64,000 nt of DNA from Verrucomicrobiota bacterium (GTDB lineage Bacteria; Chlamydiota; Chlamydiia; Chlamydiales; Rhabdochlamydiaceae). Both the position numbers and the translations under genes were made by a program. Of the stretch, positions 8,968 to 17,247 are shown piece by piece. The stretch's first letter is position 1. Each line of letters opens with the position of its first letter. The notes below the pieces were generated by a model. That model was given only the letters and a program-made list of their open reading frames with translations. It was not told where the DNA came from and ran no database searches. The DNA is taken from NCBI GenBank assembly GCA_018239985.1, contig JAFEGK010000007.1, positions 79,976 through 143,975 on the forward strand, in the 5' to 3' direction.

Positions 8968-8997
8968 GTGAACCCAGGCCATAAGCTTGGGTTTCAC
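8968..8997. repeat. GTGAACCCAGGCC-type dispersed palindrome, copy 1
   Basis: gtgaacccaggc (left) and gcttgggtttcac (right) form a hairpin that includes the stop codon of gltA on the minus strand. No T run follows, so it is not a standard terminator. Four similar copies occur in the window. Confidence 0.75.
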
Positions 8998-10145
8998 CTA
9001 GGTTTATAGATGTATTTGGGGCGGACGATCGGGGTCCCTTTTCCCCCGCGAGCCTCGAGCCGCTCATAGACGATTTGAATGGCGATCCCGACGCAGCGGG
9101 CCAGACCAAACAGAAGGGTAAAATAGTTAGGGTAAGGGAAGCCTGCAGCAACTAGCATCGTGCCAGAAATGGCATCAACATTCGGATAGGGATCTGAGAT
9201 TTTGGGGTCTGCTTTTAAGACTTTCGGTCCCGCCTTTCTCAAAAGCAGAGCAATTTTAACTAGAGGATGGTCGGGGCTATGCTCTTTGACAAATTGGTAG
9301 AGAATAGTTGCCCTGGGGTCTTCAACGCGCAAAACCGCATGCCCAAAGCCAAAGACCAGCTGGTGCCGATCCAATCTTTTGTGGATCAGCTCCTCCACTT
9401 GCTCTTCTGTAGCATGATCTCCAAGCTCTTCATAGACATTTTTCACAAACTCAAGGATCACCTGATTGGCACTTCCATGCCTAGGACCCGCAAGGGCACA
9501 CATCGCTGCAGATAACGAGCCATAAATATCATCCAATCCCGATGCAACCGCTTTTCCTACAAATGCTGAGAGGTTGCCCCCTCCATGATCATAATGGAGC
9601 ACATTGAAGAATTTAAATGCCTCCCTCAATGCCTTCGATTTATTCGGAACGCGTACCATTTCAGTGAACGCTTCCATATAGCCAAGATCAAAATTGGGTT
9701 TCGGGGTCGGACCCCAGCCTGCATGATGATTGATGATGCAAGCTACTAGGTGGGGCAATTTGGCAATTACATTTAGACAATCCAATCGGTAGTCGCCGAT
9801 TTTATCGTGCATCTCAATGAGCAGCAAAGCGGTTGAAAGGAGCTTAATCGGCGATCCCTCTCGGGGCAAATGGGTAATTTGTTTGACAATCGATTCAGGA
9901 AGAAAGCTTCTAGCTTTTAGGTGGCCGAAGAACTCTTCTACCTCTTTTTGACTACCCTCTCTCCCGTGGAGGAGCAGATAAATGACCTCTTGAGGTTCTT
10001 TGTAAGCCAAGGCGCTGATAGGCCTGCCACAATAGTGAAGCCCTTTTACTGGATCGACATGTGAGGTGACGCAGTATCCAATCGGATAACCACGTAAACC
10101 TGTTTCAAGATTGTCTTCTGTGATTTCAAAAAGAACTTTAGACAA
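8994..10145 (-). CDS. gltA: Citrate synthase
   Basis: Condenses acetyl-CoA and oxaloacetate in the TCA cycle. Conserved blocks: GPRHGSANQ (active-site His), [14 protein letters not shown] (second His) and [12 protein letters not shown] (catalytic Asp). About 383 residues. The start is uncertain: the frame has TTG codons at 10163 and 10145 and no ATG. The second is preferred because agagagggg stands just upstream and it overlaps the mdh stop by 8 bp (translational coupling). Presence of this gene argues against Chlamydiaceae, which lack citrate synthase. Confidence 0.92.
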   Translation of the reverse strand: MSKVLFEITEDNLETGLRGYPIGYCVTSHVDPVKGLHYCGRPISALAYKEPQEVIYLLLHGREGSQKEVEEFFGHLKARSFLPESIVKQITHLPREGSPIKLLSTALLLIEMHDKIGDYRLDCLNVIAKLPHLVACIINHHAGWGPTPKPNFDLGYMEAFTEMVRVPNKSKALREAFKFFNVLHYDHGGGNLSAFVGKAVASGLDDIYGSLSAAMCALAGPRHGSANQVILEFVKNVYEELGDHATEEQVEELIHKRLDRHQLVFGFGHAVLRVEDPRATILYQFVKEHSPDHPLVKIALLLRKAGPKVLKADPKISDPYPNVDAISGTMLVAAGFPYPNYFTLLFGLARCVGIAIQIVYERLEARGGKGTPIVRPKYIYKPR

Positions 10146-11118
10146 TGAATCCCCTCTCTTCAATTAGCTCTTTCTCAGAAAGGGAGATTTTCTTTTTCAA
10201 GAAAGGATCTAACTCTAGCCCCTCAACAATTTCTACCTTTCCATTTCCTTTTGAACGACAAGGGAAAGAGAACATCAAATCGTCTTGAATATGGTAAGGG
10301 TTTCCATTGGAATAGACACCGACAGAGAAAAAGTCCTCCTCTTCTGTCGGCTCGATGATGGATCTGACTGAATCGATTACTGCATTTGCAGCTGAAGCTG
10401 CCGACGATTTCCCTCTTGCTGCAATCACCACAGCTCCCCTCTTCTGTACTGTGTCGATAAATTCGTTCTCGAGCCACTGTTTGTCTTTGATCACTTCCGT
10501 AACCGGTTTTGCTCCGATTCGGGCATGAACAAAATCGGGGACTTGCGTTGTCGAGTGGTTGCCCCAAATTGCTACCTTTGTCACATCTTGCACTTGGACG
10601 TTAGCTTTTTTAGCAAGGAGGGTCTTAGCCCGGTTCTGATCGAGTCTGGTCATGCAAAAAAATTGTTTTGGATCGAGTTTAGGAGCATGATGCAAGGCAA
10701 TGAGCGCATTCGTATTGCAGGGATTGCCAACTACGAGCACAAGGACATCGCGCGAGGCTTTGTCACTGAGCGCTTTTCCCTGTTCAATAAAAATCTTGGC
10801 ATTTTGGGTCAAAAGATCTTTTCTCTCCATCCCAGGACCTCGGGGCCACGCCCCTACCATGAGAGCGAGATCGACATCTTCAAAAAGCTCAAAAGGGTCA
10901 GATGAGGGATAAATTCCTTGAAGCAAGGGGTAGGCGCAGTCTTCAAGCTCCATCACCACACCCCCGAGAGATTTCATCATCTCAGGAATCTCAAGGATTC
11001 TAAGCTCAATGGGTTGATCTTTGCCGAGCATTTCTCCCGAAGCAATCCGAAAAAGGAGATTATAGGCAATCTGCCCGGCTCCTCCTGTGACAACAATTTT
11101 TTTTACCTGTTTTCCCAT
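10138..11118 (-). CDS. mdh: Malate dehydrogenase
   Basis: NAD-dependent malate/oxaloacetate interconversion, supplying the substrate for the adjacent citrate synthase. Visible features: NAD-binding [16 protein letters not shown], substrate loop [15 protein letters not shown] with both arginines, [11 protein letters not shown], and catalytic His in [12 protein letters not shown]. About 326 residues, typical of the MDH type shared by chlamydiae and eukaryotic cytosol. Start at ATG 11118. Upstream is a minus-strand promoter TTGACA (11149-11154), 16-bp spacer, TAATAG (11127-11132), ending 8 nt before the ATG. Confidence 0.95.
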   Translation of the reverse strand: MGKQVKKIVVTGGAGQIAYNLLFRIASGEMLGKDQPIELRILEIPEMMKSLGGVVMELEDCAYPLLQGIYPSSDPFELFEDVDLALMVGAWPRGPGMERKDLLTQNAKIFIEQGKALSDKASRDVLVLVVGNPCNTNALIALHHAPKLDPKQFFCMTRLDQNRAKTLLAKKANVQVQDVTKVAIWGNHSTTQVPDFVHARIGAKPVTEVIKDKQWLENEFIDTVQKRGAVVIAARGKSSAASAANAVIDSVRSIIEPTEEEDFFSVGVYSNGNPYHIQDDLMFSFPCRSKGNGKVEIVEGLELDPFLKKKISLSEKELIEERGFIV

Positions 11119-11125
11119 AAAAACC

Positions 11126-11154
11126 ACTATTACTAATTTTTTGAACGCTGTCAA
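11126..11154 (-). promoter_or_regulatory. mdh-gltA promoter
   Basis: Minus-strand consensus -35 TTGACA (complement of 11149-11154) and -10 TAATAG (11127-11132) with a 16-bp spacer. The predicted transcript would start at or within 1-2 nt of the mdh ATG at 11118. Confidence 0.6.
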
Positions 11155-11183
11155 TTCAAATTGGATTTTGGTACAATGGTTGT

Positions 11184-12128
11184 ATGCATTGGCTAGTCCT
11201 CCTATACGCTACATGGTCGAGTTTCTTTGTCACTGGCAAAATGATGCTCGCCCTTTCTACGCCCCTCTTTTTGACAGCAACACGGATGCTTTTAGCTGGA
11301 GTCTTATTACTTGGCTATCTCGCTATCCGGCGCCGCTCAGAATTCAAACTGAGCCGTGCCCAATGGATTTCGATTGGATTTCTCGCCCTATTTTCCATTT
11401 TTCTGACCAATATTTTAGAATTTTGGGGCCTGCAATATCTGTCTGCCGCCAAGACCTGCTTCATCTATAGCCTCTCCCCTTTCCTCGCAGCCCTCTTCTC
11501 CTACATCCATTTTCGTGAAAAAATGACCAAAGTAAAATGGATTGGCTTGATCATCGGTTTTCTGGGCATGACGCCTGTCTTTATGGCTCAGACAGGCTCC
11601 GAAGAGCTATTTAACGCCTTTGGCTTCTTCTCGTGGCCAACCCTGGCGATCATCGGTGCTGCTATTTTTTCTGTTTATGGCTGGGTGGTTTTGCGGCTTG
11701 TGGTGAAAGACAACCAAGTTTCCCCTGTGATGGCTAACGGCAGCAGTATGCTCATCGGCGGCTCAATGGCACTGGCGGCCTCGATGTTTGTCGATACCTG
11801 GAGCCCAATTCCCATTACAGAAGGATCGATCTCGCCATTCATTACAGGCACCATTGGAATGACCTTCCTCTATAACATTATCTGCTACAACGTCTACGGC
11901 CTGATGCTCCGTCGTTTTACAGCGACTTTCCTCTCTTTCATGGGAATCCTCAGCCCGATCTTCGCTTCACTGACCGGTTGGCTCCTTTTAGGGGAAACCC
12001 CATCCTGGCAGATTTTCGTTTCCACAGCGATCGTCTCGGTCGGCCTTTGGATTTTCTATCAATCTGAAATCAAACAGGGCTATTTCAAGAGAAGTGAACA
12101 ACCTGACGACCTTAAGGCCAGAGAGTGA
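11184..12128 (+). CDS. EamA/DMT-superfamily transporter
   Basis: A 314-residue protein with ten hydrophobic segments in two EamA repeats (residues about 1-135 and 150-295), ending each repeat with the family's GE-type motif ([35 protein letters not shown]). It is a metabolite exporter or uptake carrier. A chlamydial DMT protein is a known S-adenosylmethionine transporter, so that is one possible role, but it is not demonstrated here. An extended -10 (TGG-TACAAT, hexamer 11172-11177) ends 6 nt before the ATG with no Shine-Dalgarno, so the mRNA is probably leaderless. The divergent mdh promoter lies just upstream. Confidence 0.82.
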   Translation: MHWLVLLYATWSSFFVTGKMMLALSTPLFLTATRMLLAGVLLLGYLAIRRRSEFKLSRAQWISIGFLALFSIFLTNILEFWGLQYLSAAKTCFIYSLSPFLAALFSYIHFREKMTKVKWIGLIIGFLGMTPVFMAQTGSEELFNAFGFFSWPTLAIIGAAIFSVYGWVVLRLVVKDNQVSPVMANGSSMLIGGSMALAASMFVDTWSPIPITEGSISPFITGTIGMTFLYNIICYNVYGLMLRRFTATFLSFMGILSPIFASLTGWLLLGETPSWQIFVSTAIVSVGLWIFYQSEIKQGYFKRSEQPDDLKARE

Positions 12129-12156
12129 AACCCAGGCCTTGCAGCCTGGGATTGTG
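12126..12156. repeat. GTGAACCCAGGCC-type dispersed palindrome, copy 2
   Basis: gtgaaacccaggc / gcctgggattgtg starts within the stop codon of the EamA gene. Same family as the copies at 8968, 45173, 47001 and 54440. Confidence 0.75.
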
Positions 12157-12159
12157 TTA

Positions 12160-12717
12160 TTAAACTCCTTCAATAAATCGGGTGTTTTGAATCACTTCTT
12201 CAGAAAAATCATCGAGATTATCGGAGATTATCGACTCTAGCCCCCCGGTGACTAAGGCACAGGATTGCCCATTTCTCACAAAAAGATGAAGATCCATTCT
12301 AATCACTTCTTCAACCTCCTGGATACAAAAGTGAACTCGGTAACGATCTGAAAATTCGGGAGAAAGTGGCATGAGTTTTTCAATATGACAGCTGACTTCC
12401 TCAAGCAGATAGGAGGATTCATTATTGGAAAAGTCTTGATAAAACTGCTCAAATAGGAGGGGGAGGATATCGACAACTTCATCTTCATAAATTTCTTGCA
12501 TAGGGAACTTTGCCACGACGAGCACATGGGCCTCGTCATTTTCATCGTCTGTGTTGAAAACAGTAATTGATAATCCGTTTTGATTATTGGAAATGTTCCA
12601 CGTCTGTATCAGGTTATCTGGAACTTGAATGACTAGATCGATCTCCTCATCGCGGTAGAGATGATTGCCAAATGCATGGATACTGAGCACTAATAATAAA
12701 AGAAAAGTCTTCATCAT
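12160..12717 (-). CDS. Exported protein of unknown function (paralogue of neighbour)
   Basis: A 185-residue protein with a clear Sec signal peptide (MMKTFLLLLVLSIHAFG), then a predicted beta-rich domain. Start region has Shine-Dalgarno aggagtaatg. It resembles the next upstream gene in length, order of features and the early 'YRDEEIDLVIQVPDNL' / 'FNDPTTGLSFEIPSGF' strand, so the two look like a tandem duplication that has diverged. No function recognised; periplasmic or secreted. Confidence 0.65.
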   Translation of the reverse strand: MMKTFLLLLVLSIHAFGNHLYRDEEIDLVIQVPDNLIQTWNISNNQNGLSITVFNTDDENDEAHVLVVAKFPMQEIYEDEVVDILPLLFEQFYQDFSNNESSYLLEEVSCHIEKLMPLSPEFSDRYRVHFCIQEVEEVIRMDLHLFVRNGQSCALVTGGLESIISDNLDDFSEEVIQNTRFIEGV

Positions 12718-12776
12718 TACTCCTTTTTTTTGACTCGACTTTGGAGTGTGAGCGCTTTAGATTTTTGGGGCAAGAG

Positions 12777-13283
12777 TTATTTTTCAAAATGAATCGACTT
12801 AAGCAAAGAGAGCAACATCTCTTCACACTCTTCATCTTGTGTCATCAGACTGAAGGTGAAACCAAAATGTTCATCGACGAATAAATAGTCACAAACAACA
12901 AAGGGGACAATGAATTTATCGAAATCTGCCAAAATGCGCAATTTGCACATGGTAAACTGCCTATCGTTTACTTCGACATTTTTAAATTCCATTCCAGCGT
13001 AGACAACTCTCTCGAGCTCATCTTCATTTTCTGTCATTGATTTATGAAAGTGTTCTGGTAATGACTTGAGATGGTCATATTGATCGATATCAAGACTGAG
13101 GACCTCATCTTCGCCCCTATTGAAAACGTACCACCAACTGCCCTCAGTCTCGTCAACGCCACATTCCTCTTCATTCAATGTGAAACCAGATGGAATTTCA
13201 AAACTTAGACCGGTGGTTGGATCGTTAAAGGAGTCTCCAAAACAGAGGAAAGGAAAGAAAAAGAGGATAAATAATTTTTTCAA
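12777..13283 (-). CDS. Exported protein of unknown function behind tRNA-Ile
   Basis: 168 residues, signal peptide KKLFILFFFPFLCFG, then an acidic beta-rich domain (SFEIPSGFTLNEEECG). The only plausible start is TTG at 13283; no in-frame ATG precedes the signal peptide. That codon begins one nucleotide after the discriminator base of tRNA-Ile on the same strand, so the gene has no room for its own leader. It is probably co-transcribed with the tRNA pair and freed by tRNA 3' processing. Paralogue of the gene at 12160-12717. Confidence 0.68.
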   Translation of the reverse strand: MKKLFILFFFPFLCFGDSFNDPTTGLSFEIPSGFTLNEEECGVDETEGSWWYVFNRGEDEVLSLDIDQYDHLKSLPEHFHKSMTENEDELERVVYAGMEFKNVEVNDRQFTMCKLRILADFDKFIVPFVVCDYLFVDEHFGFTFSLMTQDEECEEMLLSLLKSIHFEK

Positions 13284-13284
13284 A

Positions 13285-13358
13285 TGCGGTTACCAAGATT
13301 TGAACTTGGGACCTCAACATTATCAGTGTTGCGCTCTAACCAACTGAGCTATAACCGC
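13285..13358 (-). tRNA. tRNA-Ile (anticodon GAU)
   Basis: Folds into a complete cloverleaf on the minus strand: acceptor GCGGUUA/UAACCGC, D arm with AGUUGGUUA loop, anticodon stem CAACA/UGUUG with loop CUGAUAA (anticodon GAU), T arm CCAAG/CUUGG with UUCAAAU. Discriminator A at 13285. CCA is not encoded. Confidence 0.96.
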
Positions 13359-13363
13359 GAAAA

Positions 13364-13436
13364 TGGAGGCTAGGAGAGTCGAACTCCTGACCTTCTGAAT
13401 GCAAATCAGACGCTCTACCAGCTAAGCTAAGCCCCC
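13364..13436 (-). tRNA. tRNA-Ala (anticodon UGC)
   Basis: Complete cloverleaf on the minus strand: acceptor GGGGGCU/AGCCUCC, anticodon stem UCUGA/UCAGA around UUUGCAU (anticodon UGC), T arm AGGAG/CUCCU with UUCGACU. Discriminator A. It is five bases upstream of tRNA-Ile, away from any rRNA genes in this window. Confidence 0.96.
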
Positions 13437-13452
13437 ATCGAAAGAGAACAAG

Positions 13453-13482
13453 ATACTAAATTCATCTGTTTTTCGCAATCAA
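13453..13482 (-). promoter_or_regulatory. Promoter of the tRNA-Ala/tRNA-Ile unit
   Basis: On the minus strand TTGATT (13477-13482), 18-bp spacer, TAGTAT (13453-13458), 16 nt upstream of tRNA-Ala. It is back to back with the thpR-archease promoter. Confidence 0.5.
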
Positions 13483-13483
13483 A

Positions 13484-13513
13484 TTGACAGCTACATAAAA
13501 TTTTCTTTATGAT
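13484..13513 (+). promoter_or_regulatory. Promoter of the RNA-repair operon
   Basis: Consensus -35 TTGACA at 13484-13489, 18-bp spacer, -10 TATGAT at 13508-13513. The ATG at 13522 is 8 nt beyond the -10, so the transcript would begin within about 2 nt of the start codon. Confidence 0.65.
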
Positions 13514-13521
13514 TGGAGGTT

Positions 13522-14310
13522 ATGAATGAAGGTGAAAAGAGGCTTTTTTTTGGATTCTCTATAGAGGAGCCTTGGCCTCACAGCTACCCTAGAGGCCGAA
13601 TTATTGAAGAAAATTCGAGACACCTTACTCTAGCTTTTTTAGGCGACGTCCCCTTCTCCAGACTTAGAAATGCTCTTCCTCAGTTCCCTGATCCTCCTGT
13701 TTCCCTAGGCCCTGCTGGCATCTGCGATAAGCTCCTTTTTCTCACTCGGGTCGTCGCACAGCATGTCACGTGGCTTGTCGATGATGCGCCCCTTCTAGCT
13801 TTTCAACAAACTGTTTGCCAATGGCTAGAAACTCTCGGTTATCCGATCGACAGACGCCCCCTTCTTCCCCACATTACCCTCGCTAGAGCCCCCTTTGTCG
13901 AAAAAGAGTGGGAGCGGTGGTTTGAACCCCTGCCTTGCATAGTGACTGGAATCCACCTATATGAGAGCATCGGGAATTTGACCTACCATTCCCTCTGGGA
14001 AATCCCACTTACGCGCCCATTCGAGGAGATCGAACATACAGCCGACATCGCCTTTCATGTGAAGGGAAAAAATCCCGCAGAACTCTATCTGCATGCAGCC
14101 CTTGCCCTCAGTTTTAAATATCCCCCTTTTCTGAAATTCATTGAAACAGGCCCTGTGGGAGATCTCAATCAGGTGATTAAAGAGCTGAATCGGATGATTG
14201 CACAGTGCGATCTCTCCACAGGCTGTCCATTCAAAGCGGTCAGCTACCACACAAAATTAAAGCAATGCCAAGAAGGATTTATCAATTGGGAGATGATTGT
14301 CGATGTATAA
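13522..14310 (+). CDS. ThpR/LigT 2H phosphodiesterase fused to archease
   Basis: Two-domain protein of 262 residues. The N-terminal part (to about residue 165) is a 2H phosphoesterase with both HxT motifs intact (RHLTLAFLG and PHITLAR), expected to open 2',3'-cyclic phosphates or seal/unseal 2'-5' linkages. The C-terminal 100 residues are archease-like: EIEHTADIAFHVKG, then AELYLHAALAL, and the terminal strand WEMIVDV, with Asp residues at both ends as needed for metal binding. Archease normally has about 140 residues, so a central portion is shortened. Archease activates RtcB, and rtcB follows with a 14-bp overlap. Start is ATG 13522 (a TTG nine bases earlier is possible). Confidence 0.8.
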   Translation: MNEGEKRLFFGFSIEEPWPHSYPRGRIIEENSRHLTLAFLGDVPFSRLRNALPQFPDPPVSLGPAGICDKLLFLTRVVAQHVTWLVDDAPLLAFQQTVCQWLETLGYPIDRRPLLPHITLARAPFVEKEWERWFEPLPCIVTGIHLYESIGNLTYHSLWEIPLTRPFEEIEHTADIAFHVKGKNPAELYLHAALALSFKYPPFLKFIETGPVGDLNQVIKELNRMIAQCDLSTGCPFKAVSYHTKLKQCQEGFINWEMIVDV

Positions 14311-15730
14311 TCTCAAAAAAATTGGCCCTGCAACCTATCTGATGGAAAAAGAGGCTGGCATGCTAGTCCCAGGGCTGATTATTGCCACAGAAGAATTGAT
14401 GGAGGGGGGCGACTTTAGCAAGCCGCTCGAGCAGGTGCGCAACGTCGCCTATTTGCCCGGAATCGTCGGGCATAGCATTGCCATGCCCGACATCCATTGG
14501 GGATATGGATTTCCAATTGGCGGAGTTGCTGCAATGGATCCTGCTACTGGAGTCATCAGTCCTGGCGGTGTCGGTTACGACATCAACTGCGGCGTCCGGC
14601 TTGCGATTGTTCCAGAATCAATGAAATGTCTTGAAGGGGGAAAAGCCGATCGACTCCTGAAAAAAATCTTCGATCTTGTCCCTTCCGGAGTTGGCCACGG
14701 ACATAAAAGAACCCGAGGCCTATCAGAGAGAGATTTTAAAGAAATTGCCGAAAAAGGGGTCCGCTTTTCTATAGAAAACGGTTGTGGATTACCCGAGGAT
14801 TTAGATCATATCGAGAGCAACGGGACAATTGAAGAAGCCTCCAGTGAAGCCGTATCGGCGGTCGCGAAGGAGCGCGGCAAAGCGCAACTAGGGACCATCG
14901 GCTCTGGAAATCACTTCGTCGAAATCGGTGAGATTGAGCAGGTATATCAGCCCGATATCGGAAATGCCTGGGGTGTACAGAAAGGCCAAATCTATATTTT
15001 GATCCACTCTGGCTCAAGGGGTTTTGGTCATCAGGTTTGTCAAGACACCCTCGACCAATTTATTGCAAAAGGATATAGCAAAGGACTGCCCGACAGCCAA
15101 CTCGTCGCCGCGCCGATCCAGTCTCCTGATGGCAAAACTTACTTCGAAGCGATGGCAATGGCAGCCAACTTCGCATTCAATAACCGCCAAATGATCCTAC
15201 ACGAAGTCAGACAAGCTTTTCATGAGGTTTTGGGGATACCACCCCAGAAGATAAAGCTAATTTACGATGTGTGCCACAACATTGCAAAATTTGAAATCCA
15301 CGAAGTCGAAGGAAAAAAAAGGCGCCTCTGCATTCATCGCAAAGGGGCAACCCGCGCCTTTGGACCCGGCGCAGAAGAGCTCAATCCCCTCTTTAGAAAA
15401 ACAGGACAGCCAGTTCTTGTTCCAGGAGATATGGGGCGTGCAAGCCATCTGATGGTCGGGATGGCTAATCCCCTCACATGGTGTAGCTCATGCCATGGTG
15501 CGGGGCGTGCCCGGAGCCGGGTCCAATCGTCGAAATCCTGGAGAGGGCGTGATATTTTTGATTACATGCACAGCCAAGGGGTCGAAGTGATGGCCAGCTC
15601 GGGAAGAACCGTTGCAGAAGAGATGCCTGATGCCTACAAAGATGTAGACAAAGTTGTCGATGCTGTCGAAATGGCAAAATTAGCAGGAAAAATTGCTAGG
15701 TTAAAACCCCGTCTAGTAATTAAGGGCTAG
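14297..15730 (+). CDS. rtcB: RNA-splicing ligase RtcB
   Basis: Mn/GTP-dependent ligase joining 2',3'-cyclic phosphate (or 3'-phosphate) and 5'-OH RNA ends. All active-site signatures are visible: MPDIHWGYGFPIGG, GVGYDINCGVRL (metal Asp and Cys about 95/98), GSGNHFVEIG (Asn/His about 205-206), LIHSGSRGFGHQV (His about 237), YDVCHNIAKFE (His about 327), and the guanylylated His in SSCHGAGRARSR (about 400). Length 477 matches archaeal-type RtcB. First codon may be ATG 14297 or ATG 14303. It overlaps the ThpR-archease gene, giving a two-gene RNA-repair operon. Confidence 0.95.
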   Translation: MSMYNLKKIGPATYLMEKEAGMLVPGLIIATEELMEGGDFSKPLEQVRNVAYLPGIVGHSIAMPDIHWGYGFPIGGVAAMDPATGVISPGGVGYDINCGVRLAIVPESMKCLEGGKADRLLKKIFDLVPSGVGHGHKRTRGLSERDFKEIAEKGVRFSIENGCGLPEDLDHIESNGTIEEASSEAVSAVAKERGKAQLGTIGSGNHFVEIGEIEQVYQPDIGNAWGVQKGQIYILIHSGSRGFGHQVCQDTLDQFIAKGYSKGLPDSQLVAAPIQSPDGKTYFEAMAMAANFAFNNRQMILHEVRQAFHEVLGIPPQKIKLIYDVCHNIAKFEIHEVEGKKRRLCIHRKGATRAFGPGAEELNPLFRKTGQPVLVPGDMGRASHLMVGMANPLTWCSSCHGAGRARSRVQSSKSWRGRDIFDYMHSQGVEVMASSGRTVAEEMPDAYKDVDKVVDAVEMAKLAGKIARLKPRLVIKG

Positions 15731-16472
15731 TTTTTTTACTCCAATAGAGCGCTGAAATCTGTTCAATTGCAGCTTTGAGCTCGGGGCTAACAGGAGGGAG
15801 TTGATCAACTACCTTCTTGGCCCAACGGAAGTATTCATCTGCCCGCTCTTGGGTCCAATCTTTGGGTAATCCTGTAGAAAGATCGGTCAAATTATATAAT
15901 TTATCAGCAAGTTTAATATAGGCAGCCCCTTTTGTCTTATGGGCAGCGTTAATGACTTGGAGATCTTTTCTCACATGTTTTGGTAGCTCGGTATCGTCAG
16001 TAAGCTCTTGGACATACCCTTCCACTTCAATTCCGAATCGCTCTCGAATTTCTAAGTAGCTGGTATTTGTATCTTCGACTGTATCATGCAACACAGCAGC
16101 AGTTAGAACTTTTGGATCGGAGCATTTTGCGATCGTCAGAATATTGTATGCTACACCAATTGGGTGGATGATATAAGGCACATGCTCGGCATTTTTTCTC
16201 GTCTGGAATTGGTGCTTTTCGGCGGCAAAAACCACCGCATCTAGAATCGTTGTAATCTCGCTTTCCTTCAAATCGCTATTGCGAAGAGCATTTTCAAACC
16301 TAGCGTAAGCATCTAATACACAGGGGTTATTGTGAGCATATTTGGCGAATTCCTGTTTATGGGAAAAATCGTTTACAGGCTCGACTTGCCGATATTTTTC
16401 ATCAAAATTTTTAACAGTTTCATTAGCAACAAACATAGTAGCAGCAAATATAACTAAAAGATTATTTAACAC
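15720..16472 (-). CDS. MESH1-like HD hydrolase with N-terminal hydrophobic segment
   Basis: A 250-residue protein whose residues about 75-235 match the small alarmone hydrolase/MESH1 type: AAEKHQFQTRK, PYIIHPIGVAYNIL (His about 103), AAVLHDTVEDT (HD about 129-130, ED 133-134), QELTDDTELPK, YIKLADKLYNLTDL (Asp about 190). Such enzymes hydrolyse (p)ppGpp or NADPH. Unusually, the chain starts with MLNNLLVIFAATMFVANE, which looks like a signal peptide or anchor, followed by a 50-residue linker. Periplasmic or exported location is inferred. The 3' end overlaps rtcB (convergent) by 11 bp. No synthetase domain is present. Confidence 0.8.
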   Translation of the reverse strand: MLNNLLVIFAATMFVANETVKNFDEKYRQVEPVNDFSHKQEFAKYAHNNPCVLDAYARFENALRNSDLKESEITTILDAVVFAAEKHQFQTRKNAEHVPYIIHPIGVAYNILTIAKCSDPKVLTAAVLHDTVEDTNTSYLEIRERFGIEVEGYVQELTDDTELPKHVRKDLQVINAAHKTKGAAYIKLADKLYNLTDLSTGLPKDWTQERADEYFRWAKKVVDQLPPVSPELKAAIEQISALYWSKKTSP

Positions 16473-16596
16473 AACAAACCTAAATTACATTAATACCATT
16501 ATAATTGATTGTCGAATTAAGATGAATATATAGATAATAATTTAAAAGAAGTCACAACTCTCGGGCAAGGTGGGGGACAAGTTGGATTAACGGCTG
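16473..16596. other. Intergenic, AT-rich
   Basis: Contains no clear hairpin terminator and no RNA gene. Presumably carries the promoter of the MESH1-like gene. Confidence 0.5.
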
Positions 16597-17196
16597 CTAC
16601 GCTGAAGTAGGCTTTTCATCGGGTTTCCCCCCTTTGCTCGCTGTCATCCCAGCAGTGACGATGAAGCGCATTCCATGTTCAACGCTCATGTCAATGGGTC
16701 TCACCTTAGAACGGGGGACAGTCGCTGTAAACCCGCCAATCTGATAACTGAAGGGGATAAAAATCGCAATTTTATCATCTCCGCCAAACCCATCAGGAAG
16801 TCCGCGAAAATCCTCACGAGTCACGATCGCTAAAAACTCGAGCGAATCGAGTTCAACGACCACCATTCTCCCCGCTTTTGAAGGATCCTTATGAAAATAG
16901 CTCATCATATCGCCAATAGAGCTGTAGATCGTTTTGAAAAGGGGGATTTTGACAAAAAGCCTATCCATCATCTTCGTCCATTTTTGGATAAGTAAGTTAT
17001 TGACAACGATTCCAAAGCAAAAAATGAAGACAAAGGCAACTAAGATTCCCATCCCTGGAAAGTAGTAGTCTCCCACAAGAGCCTTGAGAGGAACTCGAAA
17101 GATATCTTCGAGGACACGCAAAAGCCAAATGATGATAGCGATACTGATTGCGATAGGGGCCAGTGCAATCAAACCCCTCTTAAAAATTTTTCCCAT
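16597..17196 (-). CDS. DUF502 family membrane protein
   Basis: 199 residues with two N-terminal transmembrane segments (LIALAPIAISIAIIIWLL and MGILVAFVFIFCFGIVV) followed by a soluble domain with KIPLFKTIYSSIGDMM, a signature of DUF502 proteins, and FIPFSYQIGGFTATVPRSKVRPIDMSVEHGMRFIVTAGM. Function of the family is unknown in bacteria. Divergent from the alcohol dehydrogenase gene. Confidence 0.85.
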   Translation of the reverse strand: MGKIFKRGLIALAPIAISIAIIIWLLRVLEDIFRVPLKALVGDYYFPGMGILVAFVFIFCFGIVVNNLLIQKWTKMMDRLFVKIPLFKTIYSSIGDMMSYFHKDPSKAGRMVVVELDSLEFLAIVTREDFRGLPDGFGGDDKIAIFIPFSYQIGGFTATVPRSKVRPIDMSVEHGMRFIVTAGMTASKGGKPDEKPTSA

Positions 17197-17247
17197 ATAA
17201 TAGAAAATATGGATATATAGGGATTAAAATGCAATGGAAGAAGTGCG

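Noticed and set aside
8830..8997. 56-residue N-terminal extension of the 8011-8829 membrane protein
   Set aside because: It reads through a palindromic repeat, and a promoter box lies just before the inner ATG at 8829.
12777..13436. tRNA pair as part of an rRNA operon
   Set aside because: No 16S, 23S or 5S sequence flanks the tRNA-Ala/Ile pair; the neighbours are protein genes.
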